Shown here piece by piece: positions 1 through 7,872 of a stretch of 64,000 bases of DNA. The stretch spans positions 248,001-312,000 of the forward strand of contig CAWBIM010000004.1 in the NCBI GenBank assembly GCA_963788935.1, in the 5' to 3' direction. Each line of letters opens with the position of its first letter. Within the stretch, counting starts at the first letter, position 1. The stretch comes from JAOPZW01 sp963788935 (GTDB lineage Bacteria; Actinomycetota; Thermoleophilia; Solirubrobacterales; Solirubrobacteraceae). Below the pieces are notes generated by a model, which worked only from the letters and a program-made list of their open reading frames with translations, did no database searches and had not been told where the DNA came from. The position numbers and the translations under genes were made by a program.

Positions 1-409
1 CGCCGCGGACATCCTCGGCAACGTCTCGGTCGCGGCCGTCTACGCCTACGTCGACCAGGCGCTCGGGGCGTGGGACCAGCGCCCGCTGTTCAAGTCCCAC
101 GTCTCGCGGATGCTGTCGCTGCGCAGCGCGAAGCCGGCCATCGACGTCGCGATCCTCCGCCGCCTGCCGGAGTGGTTCCCGGGCCCGGGCACGGATTTCC
201 CGCTCTCGCCGCGCCACGAGCACACGACGGAGCCGCACGACCGCGAGGCGGAGGGCGTCTTCCGCTGCCTGCAGCGGTGCAACCGCGTGAAGCTCGTCGA
301 GCCGATCGGCGAGGAGGACATGTACTTCGCCGCCGTCAACGGCACCGGCTGCCGGCTCACGGCGCTCGGCCGCTTCTACTGGAAGCTCGCCGACGCCGGC
401 CGGATATGA
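1..409 (+). CDS. Unrecognised protein, C-terminal part (start lies before the window)
   Basis: The frame is open from base 2 to the TGA at 407-409, giving about 135 residues of the C-terminal end of a protein that begins before the window. I do not recognise it. The end carries a compact stretch around VNGTGCRLTALGRFYW that could be a small winged-helix or beta-rich domain, preceded by a region rich in charged residues (RHEHTTEPHDREAEG). No membrane segment or signal is visible in this part. Its stop codon overlaps the start of the next gene (ATGA at 406-409), so the two are almost certainly co-translated and may work together with the SLOG protein downstream. Function unknown. Confidence 0.7.
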   Translation, partial: AADILGNVSVAAVYAYVDQALGAWDQRPLFKSHVSRMLSLRSAKPAIDVAILRRLPEWFPGPGTDFPLSPRHEHTTEPHDREAEGVFRCLQRCNRVKLVEPIGEEDMYFAAVNGTGCRLTALGRFYWKLADAGRI

Positions 410-882
410 CGCGCGTCGGCGTGACGGGCCATCGCGATCTCGGTGGCCCCACCCGCCGGCTCGTGACCGCGGCCGTCGCGGCGGAGCTGGCCGCCCACGG
501 CCCGCTGCACGGCGTCAGCGCCCTGGCGGAGGGGGCCGATCAGATCTTCGCCGAGCAGGTGCTCGACGCCCGCGGCGCCCTGACGGCCGTGATCCCGTCC
601 GCGGGCTACGCGGCGGCGTTCGAGACGGCCGCCGGCGCGGCGCGGTACCGGCGCCTGCGGGCGCGCGCGACGGAGCTCGTCGAGCTGCCGTTCCCGCGGC
701 CCTCCACCGAGGCCTACTGGGCGGCGGGGCGAGAGGTCGTCGGCCGCTGCGACCTGCTGCTCGCGGTCTGGGACGGCGGCCCGTCCGGCGGGCTCGGAGG
801 GACGGCCGATGTGGTCGCGTTCGCCCGCGAGCGGGGCGTCCGGACGACGGTCGTGTGGCCGGCCGGTGCGCGGCGGGGATGA
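406..882 (+). CDS. SLOG/LOG-like Rossmann-fold nucleotide-binding protein
   Basis: A 158-residue protein starting at the ATG inside the ATGA overlap. The N-terminus has a beta-strand followed by GVTGHRDL, then a SALAEGADQIFAE segment, a conserved AVIPS strand, and a late AVWDGGPSGGLGGTADVV glycine motif. This order (GxTGHR, GAD, D/G-rich phosphate loop) is that of SLOG-superfamily Rossmann domains related to DprA, LOG and YpsA, which bind nucleotides or nucleotide-derived ligands. Standalone SLOG proteins are predicted sensors or enzymes in nucleotide-signalling and conflict systems. No signal peptide, so cytosolic. The ligand cannot be read from sequence. Co-translated with the unrecognised gene before it. 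Confidence 0.75.
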   Translation: MTRVGVTGHRDLGGPTRRLVTAAVAAELAAHGPLHGVSALAEGADQIFAEQVLDARGALTAVIPSAGYAAAFETAAGAARYRRLRARATELVELPFPRPSTEAYWAAGREVVGRCDLLLAVWDGGPSGGLGGTADVVAFARERGVRTTVVWPAGARRG

Positions 883-917
883 CCGATGTGTGCACTTAAC
901 CTGTGCACCGCGGCCGA

Positions 918-1043
918 GAGTGTCGGAAGTCCGAAAAACGCACTGATGGCGCCGTCCGCATCCACCGGAATATCGCCTGCTCAGCCGTGTGATACACCGC
1001 ACGGGAGCCTTGACGCCATGACCCGATGGTGGGAGTGTCGGAA
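918..1043. repeat. Two copies of an 11-bp direct repeat in an intergenic region
   Basis: The 271-nt gap between the SLOG gene and the membrane protein holds GAGTGTCGGAA at 918-928 and again at 1033-1043, each followed within a few bases by an A-rich run. Just upstream, TGTGCAC occurs twice around a 6-nt spacer (895-914). These could be regulator sites, but they are short and could be chance. No gene is visible in the gap. Confidence 0.3.
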
Positions 1044-1153
1044 TCGTAAACCGGCGCCCGCTTCGTCCTGAATTCCTTGACGAGGTTCGCGCCCACAACG
1101 GGGTGGTTACAAATGGATGAGTTCTTCCGCGGCGCGGCCACGGGGGTTTGACC

Positions 1154-1906
1154 GTGTCCGCCGATCACGCAATCTCGGTCGACGAGGGCACGCGGCTGCG
1201 CAGCGCCCCTCGGGTGATCTTCGGCGCCGTGCTGTTCGGCGCCTGGGGCATCGAAACGGTCCTGTGGCTCGCCAGCACGGTCGACGCCGTCGGCAACGGC
1301 GAAGTGATGCCGGGGGTCAGCGCCGTCGCGGCGCTGAGCCTGATGTGCCTGCTGGCCGGGATGGAGGGCCTCGAGGTCGCCGTCATCGACCGCTGGCGGT
1401 CCATGTATCCCGATCGCACGACCTCCGAGCTGGCCGGCTGGCTCGCCGCCCGGCAGCTCTTCGTGGCGCTGATCGTCACGACCGCCACGCTGCTCGCCCA
1501 TCGCGAGCCGATCATCATCCCCTTCACGGGGACGGAGATCACCGGCGGCCTGGCCCTCGGGCTCTTCGATCTGACCTGGACCGGGTTCACCGTGCTCTGG
1601 TTCGCGCAGATCTTCCCGAAGCACCTCGCGGCGACGAACCCCGACCGCTACCTCGACCACACGCGCAAGACGCTCTTCCCGGTGGTCGAGGTCGTGCGCA
1701 AGGTCGGCGTCTCGCAGCCCGGCGAATGGGTCGCGGGAGCGGTCGAGCGTCGGCTCGACTGGCCGCTGCCCCACGTCGAGCAGATCCAGGAGGGGCGCCA
1801 GGCGCCTACCGATTCGCTCGGCGACATCTGGCGGGAGCTGATCCCGGAGCGCGCGCCGGGGAGCGCCTCCTCGCGCCGTGACCCCACCGGTCACGCCTCG
1901 GGCTGA
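1154..1906 (+). CDS. Multi-pass membrane protein, DUF21/CNNM-like
   Basis: A 250-residue integral membrane protein of unknown role. I chose the GTG at 1154 because a GGGGG run sits 7 nt upstream; a TTG six bases earlier is possible. Hydrophobic segments lie near residues 18-40, 52-75, 98-118 and 128-155. The second carries LLAGMEGLEVAVI and the fourth ends in QIFPKHLAATNP, which resemble the 'sgaE' and 'E(I)lPK..a.NP' signatures of the DUF21 domain of CNNM/CorC transporters. No CBS or CorC/HlyC domain follows; the C-terminus is a short charged tail. A 12-codon open frame (1113-1151) ends 2 nt before the start and might act as a leader. The family call is an inference. Confidence 0.6.
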   Translation: MSADHAISVDEGTRLRSAPRVIFGAVLFGAWGIETVLWLASTVDAVGNGEVMPGVSAVAALSLMCLLAGMEGLEVAVIDRWRSMYPDRTTSELAGWLAARQLFVALIVTTATLLAHREPIIIPFTGTEITGGLALGLFDLTWTGFTVLWFAQIFPKHLAATNPDRYLDHTRKTLFPVVEVVRKVGVSQPGEWVAGAVERRLDWPLPHVEQIQEGRQAPTDSLGDIWRELIPERAPGSASSRRDPTGHASG

Positions 1907-1965
1907 CCCCGCTGCCCGACGGCCGGGCCCGCCGCGCTCCATGCGCGGCGGGCCTGCCGGCGGGA

Positions 1966-3009
1966 CTACCGCAGGTCCAGGCCGGCCCGCGCGAACAGCG
2001 GGTCGGCCGTGAGCGTCCAGAGCGGGACGGCGTAGTTGCCGATCCCGTAGCGGCCGCCGAAGTGCAGGCCGATCACCGTGTTCGTCTCGAGGTCCACCAC
2101 CGGCGACCCGGAGTTCCCGCCGAGCGTGGAGCAGTCGTGCTCGAGGGCGGAGTACGCGGTCGAGTAGCCGACGGCCCGCCCGGGCTGGAGCCGCTTGACG
2201 TTGTACACGTCGGCGAAGATGCGCCGGAGCGGCTCGGGCTCGTTGCGGCGGCTGTCCCAGGCCGGATAGCCGACGACGTAGACGTCGCGATCGGCCAGGT
2301 CGGCCGGCTCGGAGGCGGCGACGGCCAGCGGCTCGGGCAGCGCCCGGCCGTCGGACGACGCGCTCTCGACGGCCAGCAGCGCGAGGTCGTGCTTCTCGTG
2401 CACGCCGATCGTCTCGGTGATCTCGAACTCGAACGACGCGGTGCTGCCGCGCTCGGCGAGGAAGTCGATGCGCGGCGTCATGCCCTGCCGGAACGTCCAG
2501 CGCTCGCCCCGGCGCGCGCAGAACTCCTCGGCCACGTGGCGGTTGGTCATCAGCGTCCCGGGCGCGACGAGGGACGCGGTCCCGATCCAGTCGAGCTCCA
2601 CGTGGCCCGAGACCTCGACCCGGCCGGAGCGTGCGATGACCTCGCGGATCTGGGCGCGACGGGCGGTCAGCCGCGCCCACTCCGGGGGCGGCGCGCCGAA
2701 GTCGCCGTCCTCGATCAGGATCGCCGGGCGCCCCTCGAGGTGGACGATCGCCCGCATCCCGAAGCGCTCGGCGTCGTCGAGGTCGTTCTCGCGGTGCTCC
2801 GCGACCTTGACGAGGCCGTCGATGCCCCGGGCGACGACCCGCTCGCGCTCGCGGCGCGCGGCCTCGAGGGCCGGGTCGCCGGGCTCGCCCACGGCCATGG
2901 GCTGGAAGGCCGCGCCGGCGTCGGCGCGGTCCGCGCGCAGCCGCTCGGCGACGCCCTCGACGTCGGCGAAGACGCGCCTGACCTCTGCGACGACGCCGTC
3001 GCGGCTCAC
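1966..3009 (-). CDS. Trypsin-like serine peptidase without signal peptide
   Basis: A 347-residue protein starting at the GTG that overlaps the TGA of the upstream glycosidase gene (GTGA, 3006-3009). The C-terminal half is a chymotrypsin-fold peptidase with a complete triad: His158 in TNRHVA, Asp208 in HDLALL and Ser300 in GGNSGSPV. The N-terminal 110 residues form a charged, mostly helical extension with no family I recognise. There is no signal peptide or membrane anchor, so it should act in the cytosol or be released another way. It is the last gene of a coupled operon after a subtilisin-like peptidase and a GH15 enzyme, suggesting a two-peptidase module. Substrate unknown. Confidence 0.85.
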   Translation of the reverse strand: MSRDGVVAEVRRVFADVEGVAERLRADRADAGAAFQPMAVGEPGDPALEAARRERERVVARGIDGLVKVAEHRENDLDDAERFGMRAIVHLEGRPAILIEDGDFGAPPPEWARLTARRAQIREVIARSGRVEVSGHVELDWIGTASLVAPGTLMTNRHVAEEFCARRGERWTFRQGMTPRIDFLAERGSTASFEFEITETIGVHEKHDLALLAVESASSDGRALPEPLAVAASEPADLADRDVYVVGYPAWDSRRNEPEPLRRIFADVYNVKRLQPGRAVGYSTAYSALEHDCSTLGGNSGSPVVDLETNTVIGLHFGGRYGIGNYAVPLWTLTADPLFARAGLDLR

Positions 3010-4976
3010 GGCGCGGTGTCCGCCGTCACGGCTGACGCCCGCGGTGCCTTCTCGCTCAGCACCTCGTCGGCCTCGACGATGTGCATCACGGCGTTGATGA
3101 GCGCGAGGTGGGTGAACGCCTGCGGGAAGTTCCCGAGATGGCGGCCGCTGTGGGGCTCGATCTCCTCGGCGTAGAGCAGCAGCGGGCTCGCATAGGAGAG
3201 GAGCTTCTCGCACAGCGCTCGCGCCCGGTCGAGCTCGCCGATCTCCGCGAGGGCGGAGACGAGCCAGAACGAGCAGATCGTGAACGTGCCCTCCTCGCCG
3301 TGGAGCCCGTCGTCGGTCGCGTCGACCCGGTAGCGCAGGACGAGGCCGTCCTCGGTCAGCTCGTCGGCGATCGCGAGGACGGTCGCGCGGACGCGCTCGT
3401 CCGACGGCGGGAGGAACCCGACGATCGCGACGAGCAGCAGGGAGGCGTCGAGCGCGTCGGTGTCGTAGTGCTGGACGAACACGCCGCGGGCGTCGGTGCC
3501 GTGCTCGCACACGTCGGCGTGGATCTCGTCGGCGGCCGCGCGCCAGCGGGCCGCGGTGTCCTCGTCCCCGCGCAGGCGGGCCAGGCGCGCGCCGCGATCC
3601 GCGGCGACCCAGCAGAAGACCTTCGACGAGGTGAAGTGCTGGGGCTCGCCACGGACCTCCCAGATGCCGCGGTCCGGCTCGCGCCAGTGCTCGAGCGCCG
3701 TCTCGACCTGCCGCGAGAGCAGGCCCCAGAGCCGGTCGTCGAGCCGGTCGCCCGATCGCGTGTGGAGGCGGACGGAGTCCAGCAGCACGCCCCACACGTC
3801 GTGCTGGCGATGGTGCCACGCGTCGTTGCCGACCCGGACCGGGCTCGCGCCCTCGTAGCCGGTGAGGTGGTCGAGGGTCCGCTCGTCGAGCTCGCGGCGG
3901 CCGTCGATGCCGTACATGATCTGGAGGTCCTCGTCCTCCATGCGGTCGGCGACGAAGTAGAAGTAGTCCGCCGCCTCGCGGTCGAAGCCGAGGGTGGAGA
4001 GGCCCCAGAGCGTGAAGGTGGAGTCGCGCAGCCAGCTGTAGCGGTAGTCCCAGTTGCGCTCGCCGCCGGGCGTCTCGGGCAACGAGGTCGTCGCCGCCGC
4101 GACCATCGCTCCGGTCGGGGCGTAGGTCAGCCCCTTGAGCGTCAGCGCGGAGCGCTGCAGGTGGATCTGCCACGGGTGGTCGGGGAAGCGCCCGCGGCTG
4201 ATCCAGTCGTGCCAGTAGGCGCGGGTCTCGTCGAGCCGGGCCGCGGCGTCGTCGGCGGTCTCGGGCGGCGCGTGGTCGTCCCAGCCGAGCGCGCAGAACG
4301 CGGACTGGCCGGCGCGCATGGTCGTCTCGGCGCGGGCGCGCGGGCCCTCGAACCCGAGGCGCAGGTCGGTGCGCAGGCGCAGCGCCGGGGCGTCGTCGCC
4401 GGCCTCGCACGCCGCGTCCCCGTACGCGTCGTCGAGGTGGCGCCACGTGCCGCGCGCGAGGCCGTAGTCGAACGCCGGCTCGCACTCGATCTCGACGTCG
4501 ACGAACCCGTCCAGGCAGCGCAGCACGCGGAGCAGGACATGGCCCGCCTCGTGGTCGCGGGGCGCCCGGTCGTAGCGCTGCGTGCGGGCGGCGTCGTGGC
4601 GCCACGGTCCGACCACGAGCAGGTCGCGCACCTCGAGCCACCCCGTCGGCGTGCCCCACGTCGTCTCGAGGATCATCGTTCCCGGCAGGTACCGGCGGCC
4701 GGCGGGGACGGTGCGCCCGAGCGGCCCGACGCGGAAGCGCCCGGCGTGGCGGTCCAGGATCGCCGAGAACACGCTCGGGCCGTCCATCCGCGGCAGCGAC
4801 AGCCACTCGACGTTGCCCGCCGGGGCCACGAGCGCGCACACCTCGCAGTCCGAGAGCAGGGCGTATTCGGCGATCGGCGGGAAGGGGCTCCCGCCGAGCG
4901 GGATGTCGTGCTCAGCGCCGGCGCCAGTCGGGAGCTCGAGCTCGAGCTCCGGGCGCGGCGGGAAGTTCCAGTCCAT
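3006..4976 (-). CDS. Glycoside hydrolase family 15 (trehalase/glucoamylase-like)
   Basis: A 656-residue protein of the GH15 trehalase-like type seen in actinobacteria. An N-terminal beta-domain begins at IAEYALLSDCEVCALV with WLSLPRMDGPSVF, followed by an (alpha/alpha)6 catalytic barrel containing GERNWDYRYSWLRDS, a family hallmark, and later WVAADRGARLA. The expected reaction is hydrolysis of trehalose or alpha-1,4/1,6-glucosides by inversion. The length matches mycobacterial GH15 trehalases (about 670). The ATG at 4976 has a strong GGAGGGAGGG ribosome site and overlaps the end of the peptidase gene before it by 65 nt. No signal peptide, so intracellular. Its place between two peptidase genes is unusual. 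Confidence 0.9.
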   Translation of the reverse strand: MDWNFPPRPELELELPTGAGAEHDIPLGGSPFPPIAEYALLSDCEVCALVAPAGNVEWLSLPRMDGPSVFSAILDRHAGRFRVGPLGRTVPAGRRYLPGTMILETTWGTPTGWLEVRDLLVVGPWRHDAARTQRYDRAPRDHEAGHVLLRVLRCLDGFVDVEIECEPAFDYGLARGTWRHLDDAYGDAACEAGDDAPALRLRTDLRLGFEGPRARAETTMRAGQSAFCALGWDDHAPPETADDAAARLDETRAYWHDWISRGRFPDHPWQIHLQRSALTLKGLTYAPTGAMVAAATTSLPETPGGERNWDYRYSWLRDSTFTLWGLSTLGFDREAADYFYFVADRMEDEDLQIMYGIDGRRELDERTLDHLTGYEGASPVRVGNDAWHHRQHDVWGVLLDSVRLHTRSGDRLDDRLWGLLSRQVETALEHWREPDRGIWEVRGEPQHFTSSKVFCWVAADRGARLARLRGDEDTAARWRAAADEIHADVCEHGTDARGVFVQHYDTDALDASLLLVAIVGFLPPSDERVRATVLAIADELTEDGLVLRYRVDATDDGLHGEEGTFTICSFWLVSALAEIGELDRARALCEKLLSYASPLLLYAEEIEPHSGRHLGNFPQAFTHLALINAVMHIVEADEVLSEKAPRASAVTADTAP

Positions 4977-6162
4977 CCGCCCTCCCTCCGAGTCGTCGGG
5001 GCGCGCGGACGAGGCCCGCGCCGGCGTCGGCGGCGGCCACCCCCGCGAGCTCCTCGCTGTTTCCGGTGAGCCGCGCCGTCAGCAGGCCGATGTCGAGCTG
5101 TCCGGTCGAGGCGAGCACGCTCTCGGCCCAGAGCGCCGCGACGCCGGCGACGTGCGGCGCGGCCATGCTCGTCCCGCTCGAGGCGCGGAAGCCGCCGCCC
5201 GGGCGGGCGGAGAGGATGTCGACGCCCGGCGCCACCACGGTGGCGCCGGCGTTCGAGAACTCCGCGATCCGCAGCGCGCCGTCCGCCGCCCGCTCGAGCG
5301 CGCCGACGGCGACGAACCCCTCGGAGGCCGCCGGCGGCGACACGCCGATGGTGTACGGCGTGTCCCCGGCACGCCGGCTCTCGTTCCCGCTGGCGGCGAT
5401 CACGAGCGCGCCGCGCCCGTAGGGCCCGGCGGCCCGGAAGACGTCCGCCAGGCGGCCGAACAGCCGGATCGTGTCGCGGTAGCCCTCGAGCGCGCGCGAC
5501 GTCGCCGGCTCGAGGGGCAGGCCCTCGTCGGTCCAGCGGGTGACCAGCCCGGGGAAGTCCAGCCCGAGCGACATCGACACGACGTGCGCGCCGGACTCGA
5601 GGGCCCAGAGCATCGCGCGCATGAGCGTGTCGGTCGAGCCGCCGGCGTCGCCCAGCACCTTCCCGACGAGCAGTTCCTCGACCCCGGGCGCGACCCCGTA
5701 GCGGTAGCCGTCGACGTCGCGGCCGGCGATCGTGCCGGCGCAGTGCGTCCCGTGGCCGAAGGCGTCGCCGTCGCCGTCGCCGGTGAAGTCCCGCTCGGTG
5801 ATCGTCAGCCCGGCGAACACCTCGTGCGACGCGTCGATCCCCGTGTCGAGCACGGCCACCGTCACGCCCGCGCCGGTGAACGGGCTCTCGACCGCGCCGA
5901 CGGCCTCGACACCCCAGGCGGACCCGGGGCCGGACGGCGCGTCGGTGTCGAGGGCGGCCACGGGCTCGACGAGCTTCATCGGCAGCAGGGGCGCGACGGC
6001 CACGGCCGGGTCGCGCCGGGCGGCGACCGCGTCGCGCGTCGAGAACGACTCGACGCTCAGCGTGGCGGCGAGGGCGGCGTCGCCGGCGGAGCGCCCACGG
6101 CGCGTGGGGCCCGTCGGCCGGACCTCGAGGACGACGTACTGCTCCTCATCCCGCGTATTCAC
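4912..6162 (-). CDS. Subtilisin-like S8 serine peptidase, no signal peptide
   Basis: A 416-residue S8 peptidase with Asp106 (VAVLDTGID), His137 (GHGTHCAGT), the oxyanion Asn260 (AASGN) and Ser332 (SGTSMAAPHVAG), so it should be active. The first 80 residues look like a short inhibitor-type propeptide, but there is no signal peptide. After the catalytic domain comes an arginine- and alanine-rich tail of about 50 residues. The start is a GTG at 6162; a TTGACA/TAGGAT promoter ends 9 nt before it, which would give an almost leaderless mRNA. First gene of the operon leading to the GH15 enzyme and the trypsin-like peptidase. Confidence 0.9.
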   Translation of the reverse strand: MNTRDEEQYVVLEVRPTGPTRRGRSAGDAALAATLSVESFSTRDAVAARRDPAVAVAPLLPMKLVEPVAALDTDAPSGPGSAWGVEAVGAVESPFTGAGVTVAVLDTGIDASHEVFAGLTITERDFTGDGDGDAFGHGTHCAGTIAGRDVDGYRYGVAPGVEELLVGKVLGDAGGSTDTLMRAMLWALESGAHVVSMSLGLDFPGLVTRWTDEGLPLEPATSRALEGYRDTIRLFGRLADVFRAAGPYGRGALVIAASGNESRRAGDTPYTIGVSPPAASEGFVAVGALERAADGALRIAEFSNAGATVVAPGVDILSARPGGGFRASSGTSMAAPHVAGVAALWAESVLASTGQLDIGLLTARLTGNSEELAGVAAADAGAGLVRAPRRLGGRADGLELPAAPGARARAPDWRRR

Positions 6163-6171
6163 CTCGCGACC

Positions 6172-6202
6172 ATCCTATGCGTGGAGGTTCACTTCGTGTC
6201 AA
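6172..6202 (-). promoter_or_regulatory. Sigma-A-type promoter of the S8-GH15-trypsin operon
   Basis: On the minus strand a perfect -35 TTGACA (6202-6197) is followed after 19 nt by TAGGAT (6177-6172). The -10 lies 9 nt before the GTG of the subtilisin-like gene, so transcription would begin at or within a few bases of the start codon. The 19-nt spacer is long; CATAGG with a 17-nt spacer is an alternative reading. Confidence 0.5.
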
Positions 6203-6360
6203 CGCACCAAATTAGGTAAGGACGGATGAGGTGAATGTGAGGTACGGCACGCAATCGTCAGGTGCGCTGTGAGACTGTCGTCGTGATGTGCCGAGCGTGA
6301 CGGATGACGCTTTTCCGGCCGTTCCTTGTACCGGAAATCGGCACGGCACTGAGAAGGGGA

Positions 6361-7653
6361 ATGACGATGATGCAGCGCACGACGTCCCGCACCCGGCACC
6401 TGCTCGCCGGTGCTCTCGCGCTGGTGGCGTTCGGGGCTGTGCCGGCCGCCGCGCACGCCGGCACGCTGCAGGTCGTGCCGGTCGGGCTGGGGTCGGTGAC
6501 GGTGTCGCCTCCGGCGACGACGGCGGTTCCGGACCCGGACTTCAATTCGTCGGCGTGCACGGTCACGGGCACGAGCGGTGGCCGGACGGATCTCGGCGGC
6601 GCTTGCACCCTGACCTATCCCGCCGGGACGACGGTGACGCTGCAGGCGACCGGCGGCGACGACGGGGACGGGCCCGTGACGACGTTCCGGCGGTGGAGCG
6701 ACGACCGCTGCCCGGGCGCGGGCCCGTGCACGCTGACGGTCGGCGCGGATGATCAGACCGTCGCGGCGCTGTTCGGCCCCCAACGCGTCTCGGTCATCGT
6801 CACCGACACCTCTGGGACCAGCACGGTCACGAGCGCGCCCGGCGCGCTGGCGGCGTGCTCGCTCTCCAGCCTGTGCGGCGACTTCGAACCGGACGTCCCG
6901 GTGACGTTCACCGCTGTCGGCGCGACACCGGTGTGGCTGCCGAACGACAGCCGGCGCGGCGTCCTGTGCGATGTGTCCCCCGATGTCACGTGCCATGTTC
7001 TCCCGGCATGGCCGCGCTGGATCTCGGTGGGCTTCGACGGCGAAGCCCCGCAGCCCGCGTTCCCACCGGAGATCACCGTGAACTTCCACGTCGGAAAGAC
7101 CGGCGCGGGGTCGGGCACGATCCGGAGCGGATCCCTGAACTGCGGCGGCCAGTGCACCACCAAGGCGACGTTCGGCGCGAACGAGACGTTCACCGCGACG
7201 CCGGACAACGGCTCGCGCTTCGCGGGCTGGCGGGCGGCCTGCGGCAACGCCGCGACGTGCCGGCTCGCCGTCGGACCCGTGACGTCGCTCACGGCGGTGT
7301 TCGACAAGGCGGCGGGCGCGGTCGCGGGCACCAAGAGCCCGGGCACGACGAAGCCACGGCGCCGCGCCGCCCTGTCGGCCCGCGTGCTCGGGCTCAGCGT
7401 CCGCGGCCACGGCCGCCGGCGCACGCTCTCGATCCGCCTGCGGGTGAACGCCGCCTCGACGGTGCGCGCGCGCCTGCTCCGCGGGCGCCGGCAGGTCGCG
7501 TCGCACCGGTGGCGGGTCCGCCGGGCCGGGATCCAGGTCCTGCGCATGCGTGTGCCCGTGCGCGCGCGAGCGGGCTCGTACCGCGTCCGGGTCACGGTGA
7601 GCGGCCGGGGCCGGACGCTGCGGTTCACGCGCGGCGTGCACGTGCGGCGCTGA
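6361..7653 (+). CDS. Secreted protein with InlB-type B-repeat-like modules
   Basis: A 430-residue exported protein. I chose the ATG at 6361 because GAGAAGGGGA lies just upstream and a clean Sec signal peptide follows (two arginines, then a hydrophobic core, cleavage after AHA near residue 33). The body has repeated modules with paired cysteines and 'G..VT..F..W.....C......C.L.V......V.A.F' spacing, typical of divergent InlB B-repeat (Flg_new-like) domains. About 20 cysteine-bounded segments suggest disulfides. The last 100 residues are a basic beta-sandwich-like domain rich in arginine, ending RGVHVRR, which may bind a polyanionic wall. Role: probably surface or cell-wall protein; ligand unknown. 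Confidence 0.8.
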   Translation: MTMMQRTTSRTRHLLAGALALVAFGAVPAAAHAGTLQVVPVGLGSVTVSPPATTAVPDPDFNSSACTVTGTSGGRTDLGGACTLTYPAGTTVTLQATGGDDGDGPVTTFRRWSDDRCPGAGPCTLTVGADDQTVAALFGPQRVSVIVTDTSGTSTVTSAPGALAACSLSSLCGDFEPDVPVTFTAVGATPVWLPNDSRRGVLCDVSPDVTCHVLPAWPRWISVGFDGEAPQPAFPPEITVNFHVGKTGAGSGTIRSGSLNCGGQCTTKATFGANETFTATPDNGSRFAGWRAACGNAATCRLAVGPVTSLTAVFDKAAGAVAGTKSPGTTKPRRRAALSARVLGLSVRGHGRRRTLSIRLRVNAASTVRARLLRGRRQVASHRWRVRRAGIQVLRMRVPVRARAGSYRVRVTVSGRGRTLRFTRGVHVRR

Positions 7654-7663
7654 CGTCGGCGAG

Positions 7664-7710
7664 GGGTGTGTCGAGTTCTCCCCGCTCAGCGAGGACTTCT
7701 CGACACACCC
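7664..7710. repeat. Nested palindrome, copy A
   Basis: A 47-nt imperfect palindrome lies just downstream of the secreted-protein gene. An outer 12-bp stem (GGGTGTGTCGAG with its complement) encloses small internal loops TTC and CTT, and then an inner 8-bp stem TCCCCGCT/AGCGAGGA with one mismatch. The same two-storey plan recurs at 7761 and 34033. It could act as a bidirectional terminator, but there is no T-tract. Confidence 0.6.
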
Positions 7711-7760
7711 TCCGCCCGGCCGCGCGGCCGGTGGCGCTCGGAGCTCGAGGGGCGGACGTG

Positions 7761-7797
7761 CGACGACTTCTCCCCGCTATGCGGGGATTTCTCGTCG
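7761..7797. repeat. Nested palindrome, copy B
   Basis: Outer stem CGACGA/TCGTCG, internal loops CTTC and TTTC, and inner stem TCCCCGC/GCGGGGA with loop TAT. It lies 50 nt after copy A and 75 nt before recJ. The inner stem and pyrimidine-rich internal loops match copy A, while the outer stem sequence differs, so the architecture rather than the sequence is conserved. Confidence 0.6.
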
Positions 7798-7872
7798 GGC
7801 GATCACATGCCCGCACCGCGGAGCGGCTTCTGCCCCGATTCCGTCCTCCCCCGGGCCTAGGGTCCGCCGGGC

